Of a stretch of 64,000 nucleotides of DNA, positions 27,642 to 36,752 are shown piece by piece (position 1 is the stretch's first letter; every line of letters begins with the position of its first letter). The stretch is from QHXQ01 sp963788965 (GTDB lineage: Bacteria; Acidobacteriota; Blastocatellia; Pyrinomonadales; Pyrinomonadaceae): NCBI GenBank assembly GCA_963788965.1, contig CAWBIK010000005.1:1612001-1676000 (forward strand), read 5' to 3'. Below the pieces are notes generated by a model. That model was not told where the DNA came from. It searched no databases and was given only the letters and a program-made list of their open reading frames with translations. The translations under genes were made by a program, and so were the position numbers.

Positions 27642-28158
27642 AGATACTTTCTTCAGGCAGGCTCATCTCTGCGCCGCGCAACTGCGCCGCCGCCAGTTCG
27701 ACCGCTTCATAGATTTTAATGTAGCCGGTGCAGCGGCACAGATTGCCGCTTAAAGCTTCTTTGATCTCATCGCGCGTTGGCTCAGGATTTTGCGCGAGCA
27801 GTTCTTTGGCGACGAGTAGAAAACCGGGCGTGCAATAGCCGCACTGCGCCGCGCCCGTGTCGGCGAAGGTCGTTTGCAAAGGATGTAAACCGTCGGCGGT
27901 CGCCATGCCTTCGACCGTCTCGACCTTGCGCCCTTCGGCGTCCAAGCCGAGCATCAGGCACGACAAGATCGAGCGCCCGTCCACCAGCACGGCGCACGTG
28001 CCGCACTCGCCCAACTCGCAGCCGTGCTTCGTGCCCGTCAAGTTCAAATCTTCGCGCAAGACTTCGAGCAGCGTCTTGTGCGGCGCAAACGCAACCTCGC
28101 ACGGTTCGCCGTTCAAAGTAAACTCGATGTGCGCTTTCTGTTTTATTCGTTCGGACAT
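27628..28158 (-). CDS. [2Fe-2S] subunit of molybdenum hydroxylase
   Basis: 176 residues. A ferredoxin-like N-terminal cluster motif (GCELGECGTC, with a fourth Cys in ILSCLMLG) and a C-terminal all-helical cluster domain (QCGYCTPG and LCRCTGY) carry the two [2Fe-2S] centres that pass electrons between the Mo site and FAD. I start at the ATG at 28158; an upstream in-frame start would add 21 residues with no family resemblance. It overlaps the Mo-subunit start by 14 bases, so translation is coupled. Confidence 0.92.
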   Translation of the reverse strand: MSERIKQKAHIEFTLNGEPCEVAFAPHKTLLEVLREDLNLTGTKHGCELGECGTCAVLVDGRSILSCLMLGLDAEGRKVETVEGMATADGLHPLQTTFADTGAAQCGYCTPGFLLVAKELLAQNPEPTRDEIKEALSGNLCRCTGYIKIYEAVELAAAQLRGAEMSLPEESIYGHK

Positions 28159-28226
28159 CAAAAGGATTTTAGCTGATGACACGTGCCGGACTGAAACGCG
28201 GACAAGGCGCGGGCTGCGCATCGTTA

Positions 28227-28287
28227 CTTTGCGTCTTGGCGTGAGATTTATCTTTGGTCAGTCATAACCTCACGCCAAGACGCAAAG
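28227..28287. repeat. Perfect 19-base inverted repeat (ctttgcgtcttggcgtgag)
   Basis: Arms 28227-28245 and 28269-28287 with a 23-base loop, followed by a further ggcgcaaag word. It lies between panC and the hydroxylase operon. The related words recur in the hairpin at 46857. Confidence 0.8.
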
Positions 28288-28342
28288 GCGCAAAGATGAT
28301 GTTGCAATAGACACTTATTGGTGGAAGTCGGGCTTGAGCCGG

Positions 28343-29242
28343 TCAGGGTGTCTTTAACGAGCCGGTGCTTCTTAACGCGCCTGTGCCCCTGTGTTTGTAG
28401 AGGATGATGTTGTCGATGAGCCGGGTCTGACCGATGCGGGCGGCGACGGCAACGAGAACGGGGCGGTCGTCTATTTTGTCCAGCCGTTCGAGCGTGTCGG
28501 CGTCGGTGACGCTGACGTATTCAAGCCGCGCGCGCGGCTCGGCGTCGATCTCGGCCCGCACGCCTTCGGCCAGTTTGCGTGCGGAACGTTCGCCGCTCAT
28601 GAACGCGGCCTCGGCGCGTGCGAGCGCGCGATGCAGCACCGTGGCCGCGCGTCGATCTTCGCCGTTCAAATACGCGTTGCGCGACGAGAGCGCGAGGCCG
28701 GAGTCTTCGCGCACGGTCGGCAGCACGACGACCTCTGTTTCAAATGCGAGGTCGCGCACAAGGCGCTTGACGACTAAAGTTTGTTGCGCGTCTTTCTGGC
28801 CGAAGTAGGCGAAGTCGGGCCGGACGATGTTGAAGAGGACGGCGAGCACGGTGGCAACGCCGCGAAAATGACCGGGCCGGGCCGCGCCTTCGAGTTGCTC
28901 CGAGAGTCCTTCGACCGTGACGTAAGTGGCGAAGCCTTTCGGGTACATCTCTTCGGGCGGCGGCGCGAAGATGTAGTCCACGTTGTAATCGGCGAGGATG
29001 GTGGTGTCTTTGGTCAGGTCGCGCGGGTAGCGGTCGAAGTCTTCGCCGGGCGCGAACTGCGTGGGGTTGACGAAGATCGAGACGACCACCACGTCGCACA
29101 TGCGCCGCGCCTCGCGCACCAGACTTAGATGCCCTTCGTGCAACGCGCCCATCGTGGGCACGAGGCCGATTGATTTGTCCTGCTCGCGCCGCACCTTGCG
29201 CGCGACCGAGTTCATGCGCTGCCGGCGGTTGATGATTTCCAT
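28343..29242 (-). CDS. panC: Pantothenate synthetase
   Basis: 299 residues. It joins pantoate and beta-alanine with ATP. The nucleotidyltransferase signature is intact: LVPTMGALHEGHLSLV (HxGH), FVNPTQFAPGEDFDRYPR, FGQKDAQQ and ALSSRNAYL (KMSKS-equivalent). It is downstream of panB on the same strand with an inverted repeat between. panD is not in this window. Confidence 0.95.
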   Translation of the reverse strand: MEIINRRQRMNSVARKVRREQDKSIGLVPTMGALHEGHLSLVREARRMCDVVVVSIFVNPTQFAPGEDFDRYPRDLTKDTTILADYNVDYIFAPPPEEMYPKGFATYVTVEGLSEQLEGAARPGHFRGVATVLAVLFNIVRPDFAYFGQKDAQQTLVVKRLVRDLAFETEVVVLPTVREDSGLALSSRNAYLNGEDRRAATVLHRALARAEAAFMSGERSARKLAEGVRAEIDAEPRARLEYVSVTDADTLERLDKIDDRPVLVAVAARIGQTRLIDNIILYKHRGTGALRSTGSLKTP

Positions 29243-29248
29243 GAATCA

Positions 29249-29328
29249 GTAGGCAGTAGGCAGTAGACAGTCAACAGTCGGCAGGCAATCCAAACCTGCT
29301 TGGTAACTGCTGACTGCCTGCTGCCTAC
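29249..29328. repeat. gtaggcagtaggcagtagac inverted repeat
   Basis: The left arm is four tandem variants of a 7-base word (gcagtag, acagtca); the right arm (actgctgactgcctgctgcc) is its imperfect inverse. It fills the panB-panC gap and includes the panB stop codon. Confidence 0.75.
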
Positions 29329-30227
29329 TTCTGTTCCACCTCCGTGTCGTTGCCCGTCGTCGTTAGTTCGGCGCGCAGTTCAGCGGCCGCGTCGGCGGGC
29401 AGCGGGTAGGACTCGTTCGGACTCGGATAAGCGCCTGCGCGCACGTCGTCGGCATAGCGCGCGATGGCGTCGGACATGGCGGCGCGCAGGTCTGCGTACT
29501 GGCGCACGAAGCGCGGGCGCGTCGGGCTGAACGAGAAGCCGACCAGATCATGTATGACGAGAATCTGCGCGTCGCAGTCCGCGCCCGCGCCGATGCCGAT
29601 GGTCGGGATCGAAACGGCAGCCGTGACCAAACGTGCGATCTCGCGCGGTACGACTTCGAGCACGAGCGCGAACGCGCCCGCCGCTTCGAGCGCGCGTGCG
29701 TCTTCAATCAAAATGCGCGCAGCCGCGGCCGTCTTGCCTTGCAGGCGAAAGCCGCCTAGCTTGTTGACCGACTGCGGCGTCAGCCCGATGTGCGCCATAA
29801 CGGGAATTTCTTCGTTCACAAGCCGACGAACGATCTCGACGCGATTGCGCCCGCCTTCGAGTTTGACCGCTTCTGCGCCGCCTTCTTTGATCAATCTGAG
29901 CGCGGCGCGCACGGCGTCGTCCGCGCCCGTGTGATAAGAGCCATAAGGCATGTCGGCGACTAAAAGCGCACGCTGCACACCACGGCGCACGGCGCGCGTG
30001 TGCATGATCATCTCGTCGAGCGTGACGGGCACGGTCGTGTCGTAGCCGAGCACGACGTTGCCCAGACTATCGCCGACAAGGATGATGTCTGTGCCCGCTT
30101 CGTCCACGATGCGCGCGGTCGGGTAATCGTAAGCGGTGAGACAGACGAGGCGCTCGCCACGTTCCTTCGTCGCGCGCACGGCCGGCACGGTCACCTTTTC
30201 CGGGCGCTGCTGTTTGAGATAAACCAT
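29325..30227 (-). CDS. panB: Ketopantoate hydroxymethyltransferase
   Basis: 300 residues of the PEP-mutase-like barrel. It transfers a hydroxymethyl group from 5,10-methylene-THF to 2-ketoisovalerate. Motifs are CLTAYDYPTARIVDEAG, ILVGDSLGNVVLGYDTT (Mg-binding Asp), VKLEGG, and GIGAGADCDAQILVIHDL. folK upstream on the same strand links the pathway to its folate cosubstrate. Confidence 0.95.
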   Translation of the reverse strand: MVYLKQQRPEKVTVPAVRATKERGERLVCLTAYDYPTARIVDEAGTDIILVGDSLGNVVLGYDTTVPVTLDEMIMHTRAVRRGVQRALLVADMPYGSYHTGADDAVRAALRLIKEGGAEAVKLEGGRNRVEIVRRLVNEEIPVMAHIGLTPQSVNKLGGFRLQGKTAAAARILIEDARALEAAGAFALVLEVVPREIARLVTAAVSIPTIGIGAGADCDAQILVIHDLVGFSFSPTRPRFVRQYADLRAAMSDAIARYADDVRAGAYPSPNESYPLPADAAAELRAELTTTGNDTEVEQK

Positions 30228-30321
30228 TCGGCGATGTCACGAACTTTTGTGCAGACGTACTAACGGGAGCGGCGCGATTATAGGGAAGTGGGGCGGGGGA
30301 AACAAGGCGAAACGATCATTG

Positions 30322-30432
30322 CTGAAATGCAGAATGATAAATGATGGATGAGAAACGAGGAACGATGCACGATGGAGGATGAATGAAAGACAAGCTATTT
30401 GCTATTCATCATTCCGCCTGCATCATTTCTAT
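30322..30432. repeat. gatgaatgatggatga-type inverted repeat
   Basis: The left part (aaatgcagaatgataaatga and following gatgga/gatgaa words) and the right part (gctattcatcattccgcctg) pair imperfectly. It ends at the stop of folK. The same family occurs at 40571. Confidence 0.6.
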
Positions 30433-30433
30433 T

Positions 30434-30932
30434 TCATCCGTGCCACGGCCGGACACTGGCATTGTCGCGCAGGTTGGCGAGTAGTTGTTGAGCAGTCTGT
30501 TTGAGTTTGGGATGTTCGACTTCGGGGGCGAGTTCCGCGAGCGGCGTAAGGACGAAGCGGCGCAGGTGCAGGCGCGGGTGCGGCAACGTCAAGAGCGAGG
30601 TCGCTTGCTGCGTGTCGCCGTGGAGCAAGAGATCGAGATCAATCGTGCGCGGCCCCTTCGGCACGTCGCGGCGGCGACCGACGGCGTACTCGATGCGAAG
30701 CAAGCGCGTGAGCACCTGTTCGGGCGTGAACGGCATGTCGCCGCGCAACTCCGCGACCATGTTGAGGAACATGCGGTTGATCGAGCATGTCCACCGGGTC
30801 AGTCTCGTAGATGGCGGACAGGCGCGTGACGCAAAGACCTGCGGCCATCATGCCGCGCACGGCGAGCAACAGATGCCCGGCGCGGTCGCCGAGGTTCGAG
30901 CCGAGGCCGACATAGACTTTCTTGTTGGACAT
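30434..30932 (-). CDS. folK: 7,8-dihydro-6-hydroxymethylpterin pyrophosphokinase (one frame break)
   Basis: About 165 residues when joined. YVGLGSNLGDRAGHL opens the fold, YETDPVDM follows, and after the break PKGPRTIDLDLLLHG (catalytic Asp pair) and LPHPRLHLRRFVL complete it. The break is at about 30779: cagccgcatgttc has one C too many for DQPMFLNMVAEL. It is upstream of panB in the same direction. Confidence 0.9.
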
Positions 30933-30948
30933 GACTGCGACAGTATAG

Positions 30949-31052
30949 CCAAGTTTCAGGTTACAGGTTTTAAGTTTCAAGTTATAGTCAGCGCGGCTCG
31001 CGGCACAAGCTAGGCACAACCTGAAACTCGACAGCTAAAACTTGCAACTCGG
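30949..31052. repeat. gtttcaggttacaggtttta inverted repeat
   Basis: The left arm (aagtttcaggttacaggttt and aagtttcaagtt) and the right arm (aacctgaaactcgacagcta, aaaacttgcaactc) pair in pieces. It occupies the gap between the divergent folK and permease genes and overlaps the TTG chosen as the permease start. Confidence 0.6.
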
Positions 31053-32745
31053 CCTGTCACAACTCGGCGCGTTCGTCTGGTTGAAGTGGCGTCTGTTTCG
31101 CAACGCGCTGCGCACGAAGCGCGGGGCGGGCAATCGCGCGGCGTCGCTGGTGGTGTTCGTGTTGCTGTTGCTGTTCGCGTTGAGCGGCGCGGTCAAACTC
31201 GGCTTCGTCACCTACGCGCTGACGATGGGCGGGCGCACGGCGCAACCGCTGAAAGCGCAAGCGGCGGCTGCGGGCGTTGACTTAACGTTATCGTTCGTCC
31301 TCTTTGCAACGTTGTCGTTCATCTATTTGTTGTGGGCGACGCTGCCGCTGAGTCTAGGCGGCGGCGGGCAGTTCACGCCGGGGCGGCTGTTGATGTACCC
31401 GGTATCTTTGCGGCAACTATTCGCGCTCGATCTGTTGAGCGAGTTGACGAGTACGGCGTCGGTCTTCGCCGTGCCGGCGCTGTTTGCGATGGCGCTCGGC
31501 GCGGGGTTGGCGACGGGACGAACGGGCGCGGCGCTTTTGATTGCTGTGTGCGCGTGCGTGTTCGGCGTCGCGCTGGCGAAACTGCTGGCGACGAGCATCG
31601 GCACGTTGATGGAGCGGAAGCGTTCGCGCGGCGAATCGCTGCTGGCGCTGGTCGGCTTGGTGGCCGCGCTCTCAGGCGTGCTGCTCGGACAGGGCGCGCG
31701 CCACTTCGAGCACGCACAAAGTTTTCCGCGTGCGCTGGAATGGACGCCGCCGGGCGCGGTCGTCAGCGCACTCACCGAAGGCTTGCGCGCGGACGGGGCG
31801 CACGCCTACTGGCGCGCGTTCGGCACGCTGCTCGGCTGGGCCATGTGCGCCGTCGTCGTCACTTACTTGATGGCGCGGCGCTCGGCGTTGGGCACGGGCG
31901 GCGGCGGTGGCAGCGGCCGGCGCACGACGCAACGACAAGCGGGCGCGCAGTTAATTGGCGAGTTGCCCGGTTGGCAAGTGCCGTTCGCATCGCCGCAGTT
32001 GGCTACCGTCTTGGCGAAGGAGTTGAGATATGCCGCGCGCAATGCGCCGTTGCGCGTGATGGCGTTCATGCCCGTGATCATGACGCTCTCGTTCAAACTC
32101 GCGCAGACGAACGAAGGGCAAGCGGACGCGGTGCTGTCGCGTTGGACCACAAGCCAGTACTTCGACGGCGCACGCGCGGCGACGAGCGTACTCTATGTTT
32201 TTCTGATCACGTCGGCGCTCAACTTCAACCTGTTCGGCTACGAAGGCGCGGGCTTGCGTGCGTTCATCCTCGCACCCGTCACACGCCGCACGATCCTTGT
32301 CGGCAAAAATCTGGCGATGCTTGTGGTCGCATTGCTGTTCGCCCTGATCGTTACGGGCTTTAATCAACTCGTCTTTCGTGATCTAACCGGGCACGCGTTG
32401 CTGTTCGTCGCACTCGCGTTCGTCTGGTTCGCGGGGCTGTTCGCCACGGTCGGCAACTGGCTCTCGGTGCGCTTCCCGAAGCGGCTTGAGTTCGGCAAGC
32501 GGATGAACGCATCGGGCGTGGCGGCGCTCATCATCTTGCCGCTGTTCGTCGCTGCAGCAACGCCGCTCGCAGTGGCCGTCTTCGCGGGTTATCGCGCACG
32601 AAGCCTCGCCGTCGAGTATGTTATACTGGCGCTGTTCGCGTGCGCCGGTATCGGTCTGTACTTAACGCGCATCAACGCACAAGGGCGCATGCTGGCACGA
32701 CGCGAACTTGACATACTTGATACCGTGACGACGCGCGACGAGTGA
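31042..32745 (+). CDS. Multi-pass membrane protein, ABC-2-permease-like
   Basis: About 567 residues with roughly twelve hydrophobic segments in two groups separated by a soluble Gly-rich linker (about residues 285-330). The pattern (LKWRLFRN at the N-terminus, KELRYAARNAPLRVMAFMP in the middle, YEGAGLRAFILAPVTRRTILVGKNL near the second group) resembles exporter permeases whose ATPase is encoded elsewhere; no ATPase gene is adjacent here. The start is uncertain: TTG at 31042 has no SD and lies in an inverted repeat, and TTG near 31078 is an alternative. Confidence 0.72.
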   Translation: MQLGLSQLGAFVWLKWRLFRNALRTKRGAGNRAASLVVFVLLLLFALSGAVKLGFVTYALTMGGRTAQPLKAQAAAAGVDLTLSFVLFATLSFIYLLWATLPLSLGGGGQFTPGRLLMYPVSLRQLFALDLLSELTSTASVFAVPALFAMALGAGLATGRTGAALLIAVCACVFGVALAKLLATSIGTLMERKRSRGESLLALVGLVAALSGVLLGQGARHFEHAQSFPRALEWTPPGAVVSALTEGLRADGAHAYWRAFGTLLGWAMCAVVVTYLMARRSALGTGGGGGSGRRTTQRQAGAQLIGELPGWQVPFASPQLATVLAKELRYAARNAPLRVMAFMPVIMTLSFKLAQTNEGQADAVLSRWTTSQYFDGARAATSVLYVFLITSALNFNLFGYEGAGLRAFILAPVTRRTILVGKNLAMLVVALLFALIVTGFNQLVFRDLTGHALLFVALAFVWFAGLFATVGNWLSVRFPKRLEFGKRMNASGVAALIILPLFVAAATPLAVAVFAGYRARSLAVEYVILALFACAGIGLYLTRINAQGRMLARRELDILDTVTTRDE

Positions 32746-32797
32746 CACCTCGACGTGCTTATCTTTACGCCGTCAGTCTTTATATTTTGATTCCAGC

Positions 32798-32821
32798 GAT
32801 GCGCTTTATTATTCGCGCATC
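32798..32821 (+). terminator. Small stem-loop after permease gene
   Basis: GATGCGC (32798-32804) pairs with GCGCATC (32815-32821) around a T-rich loop. It lies 53 bases after the permease stop; there is no downstream U tract, so termination is only suggested. Confidence 0.35.
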
Positions 32822-32854
32822 CGGGCGGGCAGCAGCGGCCCCGTCCAGACACAA

Positions 32855-34165
32855 ATGGCGCGCAGAAAGTTTCGCAGCAACCAGCGGCACGAGCCTGTAA
32901 CGGAACGCTCGTTCCTTGAATATCTCGCCTCGCCCGCTTTACAAACTTCGCGCATCGAACTGCTGCGCCTCGTGCGCGGCGGCGAAGACACCTACCTCGA
33001 ACTCAAGGTCAAGCTCTCCAACTTAGAGAAGATCGCGCAAGAAGTTGTCGCGTTGGCGAACACGGCCGGCGGCGTGCTTATCTTCGGCGTCACGGATCAA
33101 CTGCGCGTCGAAGGCGTGGACGATGCCGAAGCGGTGCGCGAAGAATTGGTGCGTCTGTGCCGCGAACAGATCGTGCCCGCGCTCGTGCCTTACATCGATC
33201 TGATCGCGTTCGACAACGGCCGCCGCGTCGTCGCGCTCGACATCGAAGGCAAGCGCCGGCCGTACCAGACGCGCGACGGACGTTACTTCATCCGCGTCGG
33301 CGCGGAGAAGCGCGAGGCGTCGCGTGAAGAGTTGTCGGCGTTACTCGATGAAGCGCGGCCGCTCCGCTATGAGAACATCACCGTGGCGGGCGCGGCCGAA
33401 AGCGACATAGACGAGGCGCACCTGTGGAGCTTCGTGCGCGCGTTCGCGGGCGATGCGTTCGACGAACAGGTGGCGGGCGGCTATCCGACCGGCGAGGTCT
33501 TGAAGCGCGACCTGCTGCTCGCCGCCGGGAACATGGGCGAAGCCGTGCCGACCGTCGCCGGCCTCTTACTGTTCGGGCGCGACGAGCGCGTCGCCGCGTT
33601 GCTGCCGCGCTCGACCATCACGGCCGTGCGTTATGCGGGCGACACTGTGCAAGCGCCCGAAGTCGAACGCGTCCAACTCGCGGGCAACCTGCACACGCTC
33701 TACGAGTCTGCCCTGCGTTTCATCCGCCGCTATTGCGACCTGTGGGACACGCGCCCGCGCCGCGCCGCCAACGACGAAACGGTAGCCGACGACGCGCCCG
33801 TCGCGCCACGCGCCAACTATCAACGCGCGGCGGTCGCAGAAGCAATCGCCAACGCACTCATACATCGTGACCTCGCCTTGCGCGACAACCCCACGCGCTT
33901 GCACGTCTTCGACCGCGCCATAGAGATCACGAACGCGCGCCGCACGCTCGGCTTCATGCCCGCCGCGCAACGCGCCATCCGCTACGGCGTGCCCCAGCGG
34001 CTCAACCCGCAAACGGCCGCGCTCTTTGCCAGCGCCGCCTACGGCCTCGATCTGCCCACGGGCGGTCTGCCCATGCTCTTGCGTCAAGCGCGTCTCTTCG
34101 CCGGTCGCCGCGCCGACATCAACGCCGTCAACGACGAGTTTCGCCTGCGACTGTACGGAAGTTAG
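32855..34165 (+). CDS. Schlafen AlbA_2 domain protein with C-terminal ATPase-like domain
   Basis: 436 residues. Residues about 40-165 form the Schlafen AlbA_2 fold (LELKVKLSNLEKIAQEVVALANTAGG, VLIFGVTD, RRPYQTRDGRYFIRVG). Residues about 180-430 match the RecG C-terminal/HATPase_c_4-like region (VAEAIANALIHRDLALRD, IEITNARR). Such proteins are common in bacteria, often as DNA- or nucleotide-related regulators or defence genes; the specific role is unknown. No clear SD precedes the ATG. Confidence 0.82.
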   Translation: MARRKFRSNQRHEPVTERSFLEYLASPALQTSRIELLRLVRGGEDTYLELKVKLSNLEKIAQEVVALANTAGGVLIFGVTDQLRVEGVDDAEAVREELVRLCREQIVPALVPYIDLIAFDNGRRVVALDIEGKRRPYQTRDGRYFIRVGAEKREASREELSALLDEARPLRYENITVAGAAESDIDEAHLWSFVRAFAGDAFDEQVAGGYPTGEVLKRDLLLAAGNMGEAVPTVAGLLLFGRDERVAALLPRSTITAVRYAGDTVQAPEVERVQLAGNLHTLYESALRFIRRYCDLWDTRPRRAANDETVADDAPVAPRANYQRAAVAEAIANALIHRDLALRDNPTRLHVFDRAIEITNARRTLGFMPAAQRAIRYGVPQRLNPQTAALFASAAYGLDLPTGGLPMLLRQARLFAGRRADINAVNDEFRLRLYGS

Positions 34166-34276
34166 TAGACAGTAGACAGTAGACAGTTAAAAAGGTCGCT
34201 GGTTGTGCTCTTACTTTCAAGAGCCATTTCAACCAGCGACCTTGTTGTTCTTCTTAACTGCCTACTGTCTACTAAC
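34161..34276. repeat. Nested gtagacagtagacag inverted repeat with inner stem
   Basis: The outer arms are gttagtagacagtagacagt (with one more unit) and ttaactgcctactgtctact. Inside is a second stem, aaggtcgctggttg (34191-34206) with caaccagcgacctt (34230-34243). The outer arms contain the stop codons of both convergent neighbours. Confidence 0.85.
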
Positions 34277-35497
34277 TCTTGGGCGCGTTGTAATAGCGGC
34301 GGTGTTGGATGTCGTAGACGCCTTCCTCGAACGCGCCGTCGCCGTCCACATCCACCTTGACGACGATCTTGTGTTGCTTGCCGTCGCGTTTGTCGCCGGG
34401 GTTGTAGCCGAGGCTGTACTGGTTGCGCATCAGCGCATTGATTGAACTGAGCGCCGACGACAACTCGCCCTCGAAGGTGACAGGGATATACATGCCGCCC
34501 GTTTCTTTGGCGAAGGTGCTGAGCGTGTTCTTGGCTTGATAGAGCGTCATGCGGCCGGGCGAGCCGTCGAGGCCGTCGGTTGCGCCTAAGGCGGTCGCCG
34601 TACTTCTTGAAGAAGAGTTCGCCCGTGCCGATGATGTAGATCGGGATGCCTGCGTTCTGCGCGATCTTGCGCGCTTGGTCGTAGTTGATCTTGCTGAACG
34701 TGTCCACGCCCGACGAGATCAAAAAGACGGCGCGGCGGCGACCTTCGACGCTGACAAGGCCGCTATACTCCATCGTGTCCTGCTTCGAGTCTTCAAGCAC
34801 AACCGAGTCGGCTTTGCCGCCGATGAGCGTCAGCTTGAGCGCGTCGAACAGGTTCGTCTCGCGGAACGCGGGCCAGTTGCGCGACAACAGGCTGATAACT
34901 TGATTGATGCGGGCCGGGTCGTTCGTGAAGTCTGTCAAAGGCGTGGCGCGCATGTCGTAAGCGACGACTGAAACGTAGTCGCCGCGACTGACGGCATCGC
35001 GCATGAACAGGGCCGCGGGCAGGACGACTTCGCGCCGGCCGTCGTCGAAGCCGCCGCTGCCGGCGTAGCCGAAGATGGCTGAGAGCTTGCTGAACTCCAT
35101 GACGACCGCGACGTTGAGCTTCGCTTCAGGCGTGCCGAAGTTCGTGATCTCTTGGCGCACACCGTCCTCGAAGATGGCGAAGTTCGCCTTCGTTAGAGCC
35201 CGTCAGAAGTTGCTTCGTCTTCTTGTTGATGACGGTCGCTTCGACGTTGACCAGATTGCTGGCGACCTTGACGACCTCGCCTTCCTGCGGCTTGTTGATG
35301 ATGTCGGTCGGAAGTTGCTCCGGCGGCTGCTCGCCCGGTTTCTGTTCATCGCCGGGGCGCGGGTTCTTCTTCTGCGGGACGGTGGGCGGCTGCCTGCGCG
35401 ACTGCGCGACTGCGGGCCGGCGCGCGGCCGTGACGCTCAACAACAAAGCCCACAGGGCCGTGAGCGCGAGGAGACGACGGACGAACAAACTTCTCAT
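34272..35497 (-). CDS. Secreted acidobacterial VWFA-related protein (two frame breaks)
   Basis: About 408 residues when joined. The signal peptide (RRLLALTALWALLLSVTAA) and a Pro/Gln-rich stretch are followed by the acidobacterial VWFA-related domain (NLVNVEATVINKKTKQLLTG, then NFAIFEDGVRQEITNFG, LNVAVVMEFS, VFLISSGVDTFS, PIYIIGTGELFFKKYG). The C-terminus resumes as GRMTLYQAKNTLSTFAKETGG. The breaks are one-base insertions near 35200 (ggctctaacg) and 34592 (cgccttaggcg). The MIDAS-like DxSxS is degenerate (MEFSKLS). GAGG stands 11 bases before the ATG at 35497. Confidence 0.85.
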
Positions 35498-35625
35498 GAC
35501 AATTAAAACCTCATTTAGCCGGACAGGCGCACGCTTTACGTGTTTGCTGTCGCAATAGTAAGACGCGGTTTGGGTGCGGTCAAGAATTGGATGCGCCGGG
35601 CCGGCGATTAGATGGCAGGAGGGAC

Positions 35626-35774
35626 GAGCAGTAGGCAGGAGTAGGCAGTAAGAGTAGGTAGTTAAGAACAAGCAGAAAGAAAAGGCGACCGATTAGAAAG
35701 TCGCTCAGGTGCTTGAGTGAAACTTAAGTCGGTCGCCTTACTTCTTTAACTTGTTCTTAACTGCTTACTGTTCC
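35626..35774. repeat. Long nested cagtaggcag inverted repeat
   Basis: The outer words cagtaggcaggagtaggcag pair with ctgcttactg; next, gttaagaacaag pairs with cttgttcttaac; the inner aaggcgaccgatt pairs with aagtcggtcgcctta. It is a three-tier hairpin of about 150 bases filling the gap between two minus-strand genes. Its architecture copies that of the hairpin at 34161. Confidence 0.8.
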
Positions 35775-36578
35775 TCACCTATTGCCTGCGAGGGCTTCGG
35801 CTTCGACGGTCACGTCGTATGCGCCGGAGTTGTCGTTGAGATTGCTTTCGTTGACGCCGAGGAAGAGGCGGCCGTCGCGGCGGGCGACGAACTCTGTGTT
35901 CGCGCCGACGAAGATGAACTCGTCGTTATCGTCGCCGATGACGGCGATGAGCGCGCCGGTCGGCTCGTTGCGCATCAGCTTGTCGTTGTCCACGACGCGC
36001 GGCAGTCCGGTCGGCGTCGCAAAGACGCCGCCGCCCAAAGACACGCGCCCTTCGGCCGTGATACGTAGACGCTGCCCGCGTCGCACCATCAGCCCCGTAT
36101 CGTTCCAACCGTTGTTCGTGTTGTCGGCCTTGACGCGCAAGCGGATCGGGAAGAAGGCGGGCGCACCGCCTGCGGCCGGCTGCGTCGTCGGCGTGGTGCG
36201 GCCGGTCTGGGCCGGCGGCGAACTGGGCCGGCTGGTTGTGACCGGCGGGTTGGTGTCGTTCGCGCCCGTGTCAACGTTGCGGTCGCCGGTCGAATTGCCG
36301 CCGACGACATCGCCGATACCGGCCGCGCCGGTGCTGCTGCCGAGCGCGCCGTCGAACTCGACCGACTCCACATCCTCGACGTTGAGCGTGAGCCGGCTGC
36401 GCCGGCCGCGCGCGCCCGCGCCGATCAGGACGGTGAACTGTTGATCCTTGAAGGCGATGATCTGACCGCGTATGACCGTGCCGTCGCGCAGGCGGATCGT
36501 GTCGGCAACAGCGGCAGTTGCGAGCGTGAGGACAAGCGCGGCGACGAGCAGCGGTGTGGCGAATCTTTTGTGCAGCAT
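35775..36578 (-). CDS. Secreted protein with LecA-like carbohydrate-binding domain
   Basis: 267 residues from the ATG at 36578 (GGGAGGG about 10 bases upstream). The signal peptide (residues 1-27) precedes a small beta domain (TIRLRDGTVIRGQIIAFKDQ), a Thr/Pro linker (about residues 85-130), and a C-terminal domain with the PA-IL/LecA-like pattern: VKADNTNNGWNDTGLMV, GALIAVIG, FIFVGANTEF, GRLFLGVNES, DNSGAYDVTVE. The latter in LecA binds galactose through calcium. It is likely to bind polysaccharide outside the cell. Confidence 0.78.
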   Translation of the reverse strand: MLHKRFATPLLVAALVLTLATAAVADTIRLRDGTVIRGQIIAFKDQQFTVLIGAGARGRRSRLTLNVEDVESVEFDGALGSSTGAAGIGDVVGGNSTGDRNVDTGANDTNPPVTTSRPSSPPAQTGRTTPTTQPAAGGAPAFFPIRLRVKADNTNNGWNDTGLMVRRGQRLRITAEGRVSLGGGVFATPTGLPRVVDNDKLMRNEPTGALIAVIGDDNDEFIFVGANTEFVARRDGRLFLGVNESNLNDNSGAYDVTVEAEALAGNR

Positions 36579-36752
36579 TGAAATTAAACCCTCCCGATTT
36601 ACGGCTCTGGGACAAATTGCAGCTAGCGGACGTTTACCAAACCGGCGGGGCTTTGGCAAGCGGGAGAGTTGCTCTAGGCAATGATGTGACGCGGCGGCCC
36701 ACAGGTTGCCCGCAACATTCAAGCGCCGGCCCGATCTTATAGCGGCCATGAC

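Noticed and set aside
31332..32363. 343-codon frame inside the permease gene
   Set aside because: It is an alternative frame rich in Arg and Ala with no signature, while the permease frame has clear transmembrane pattern.
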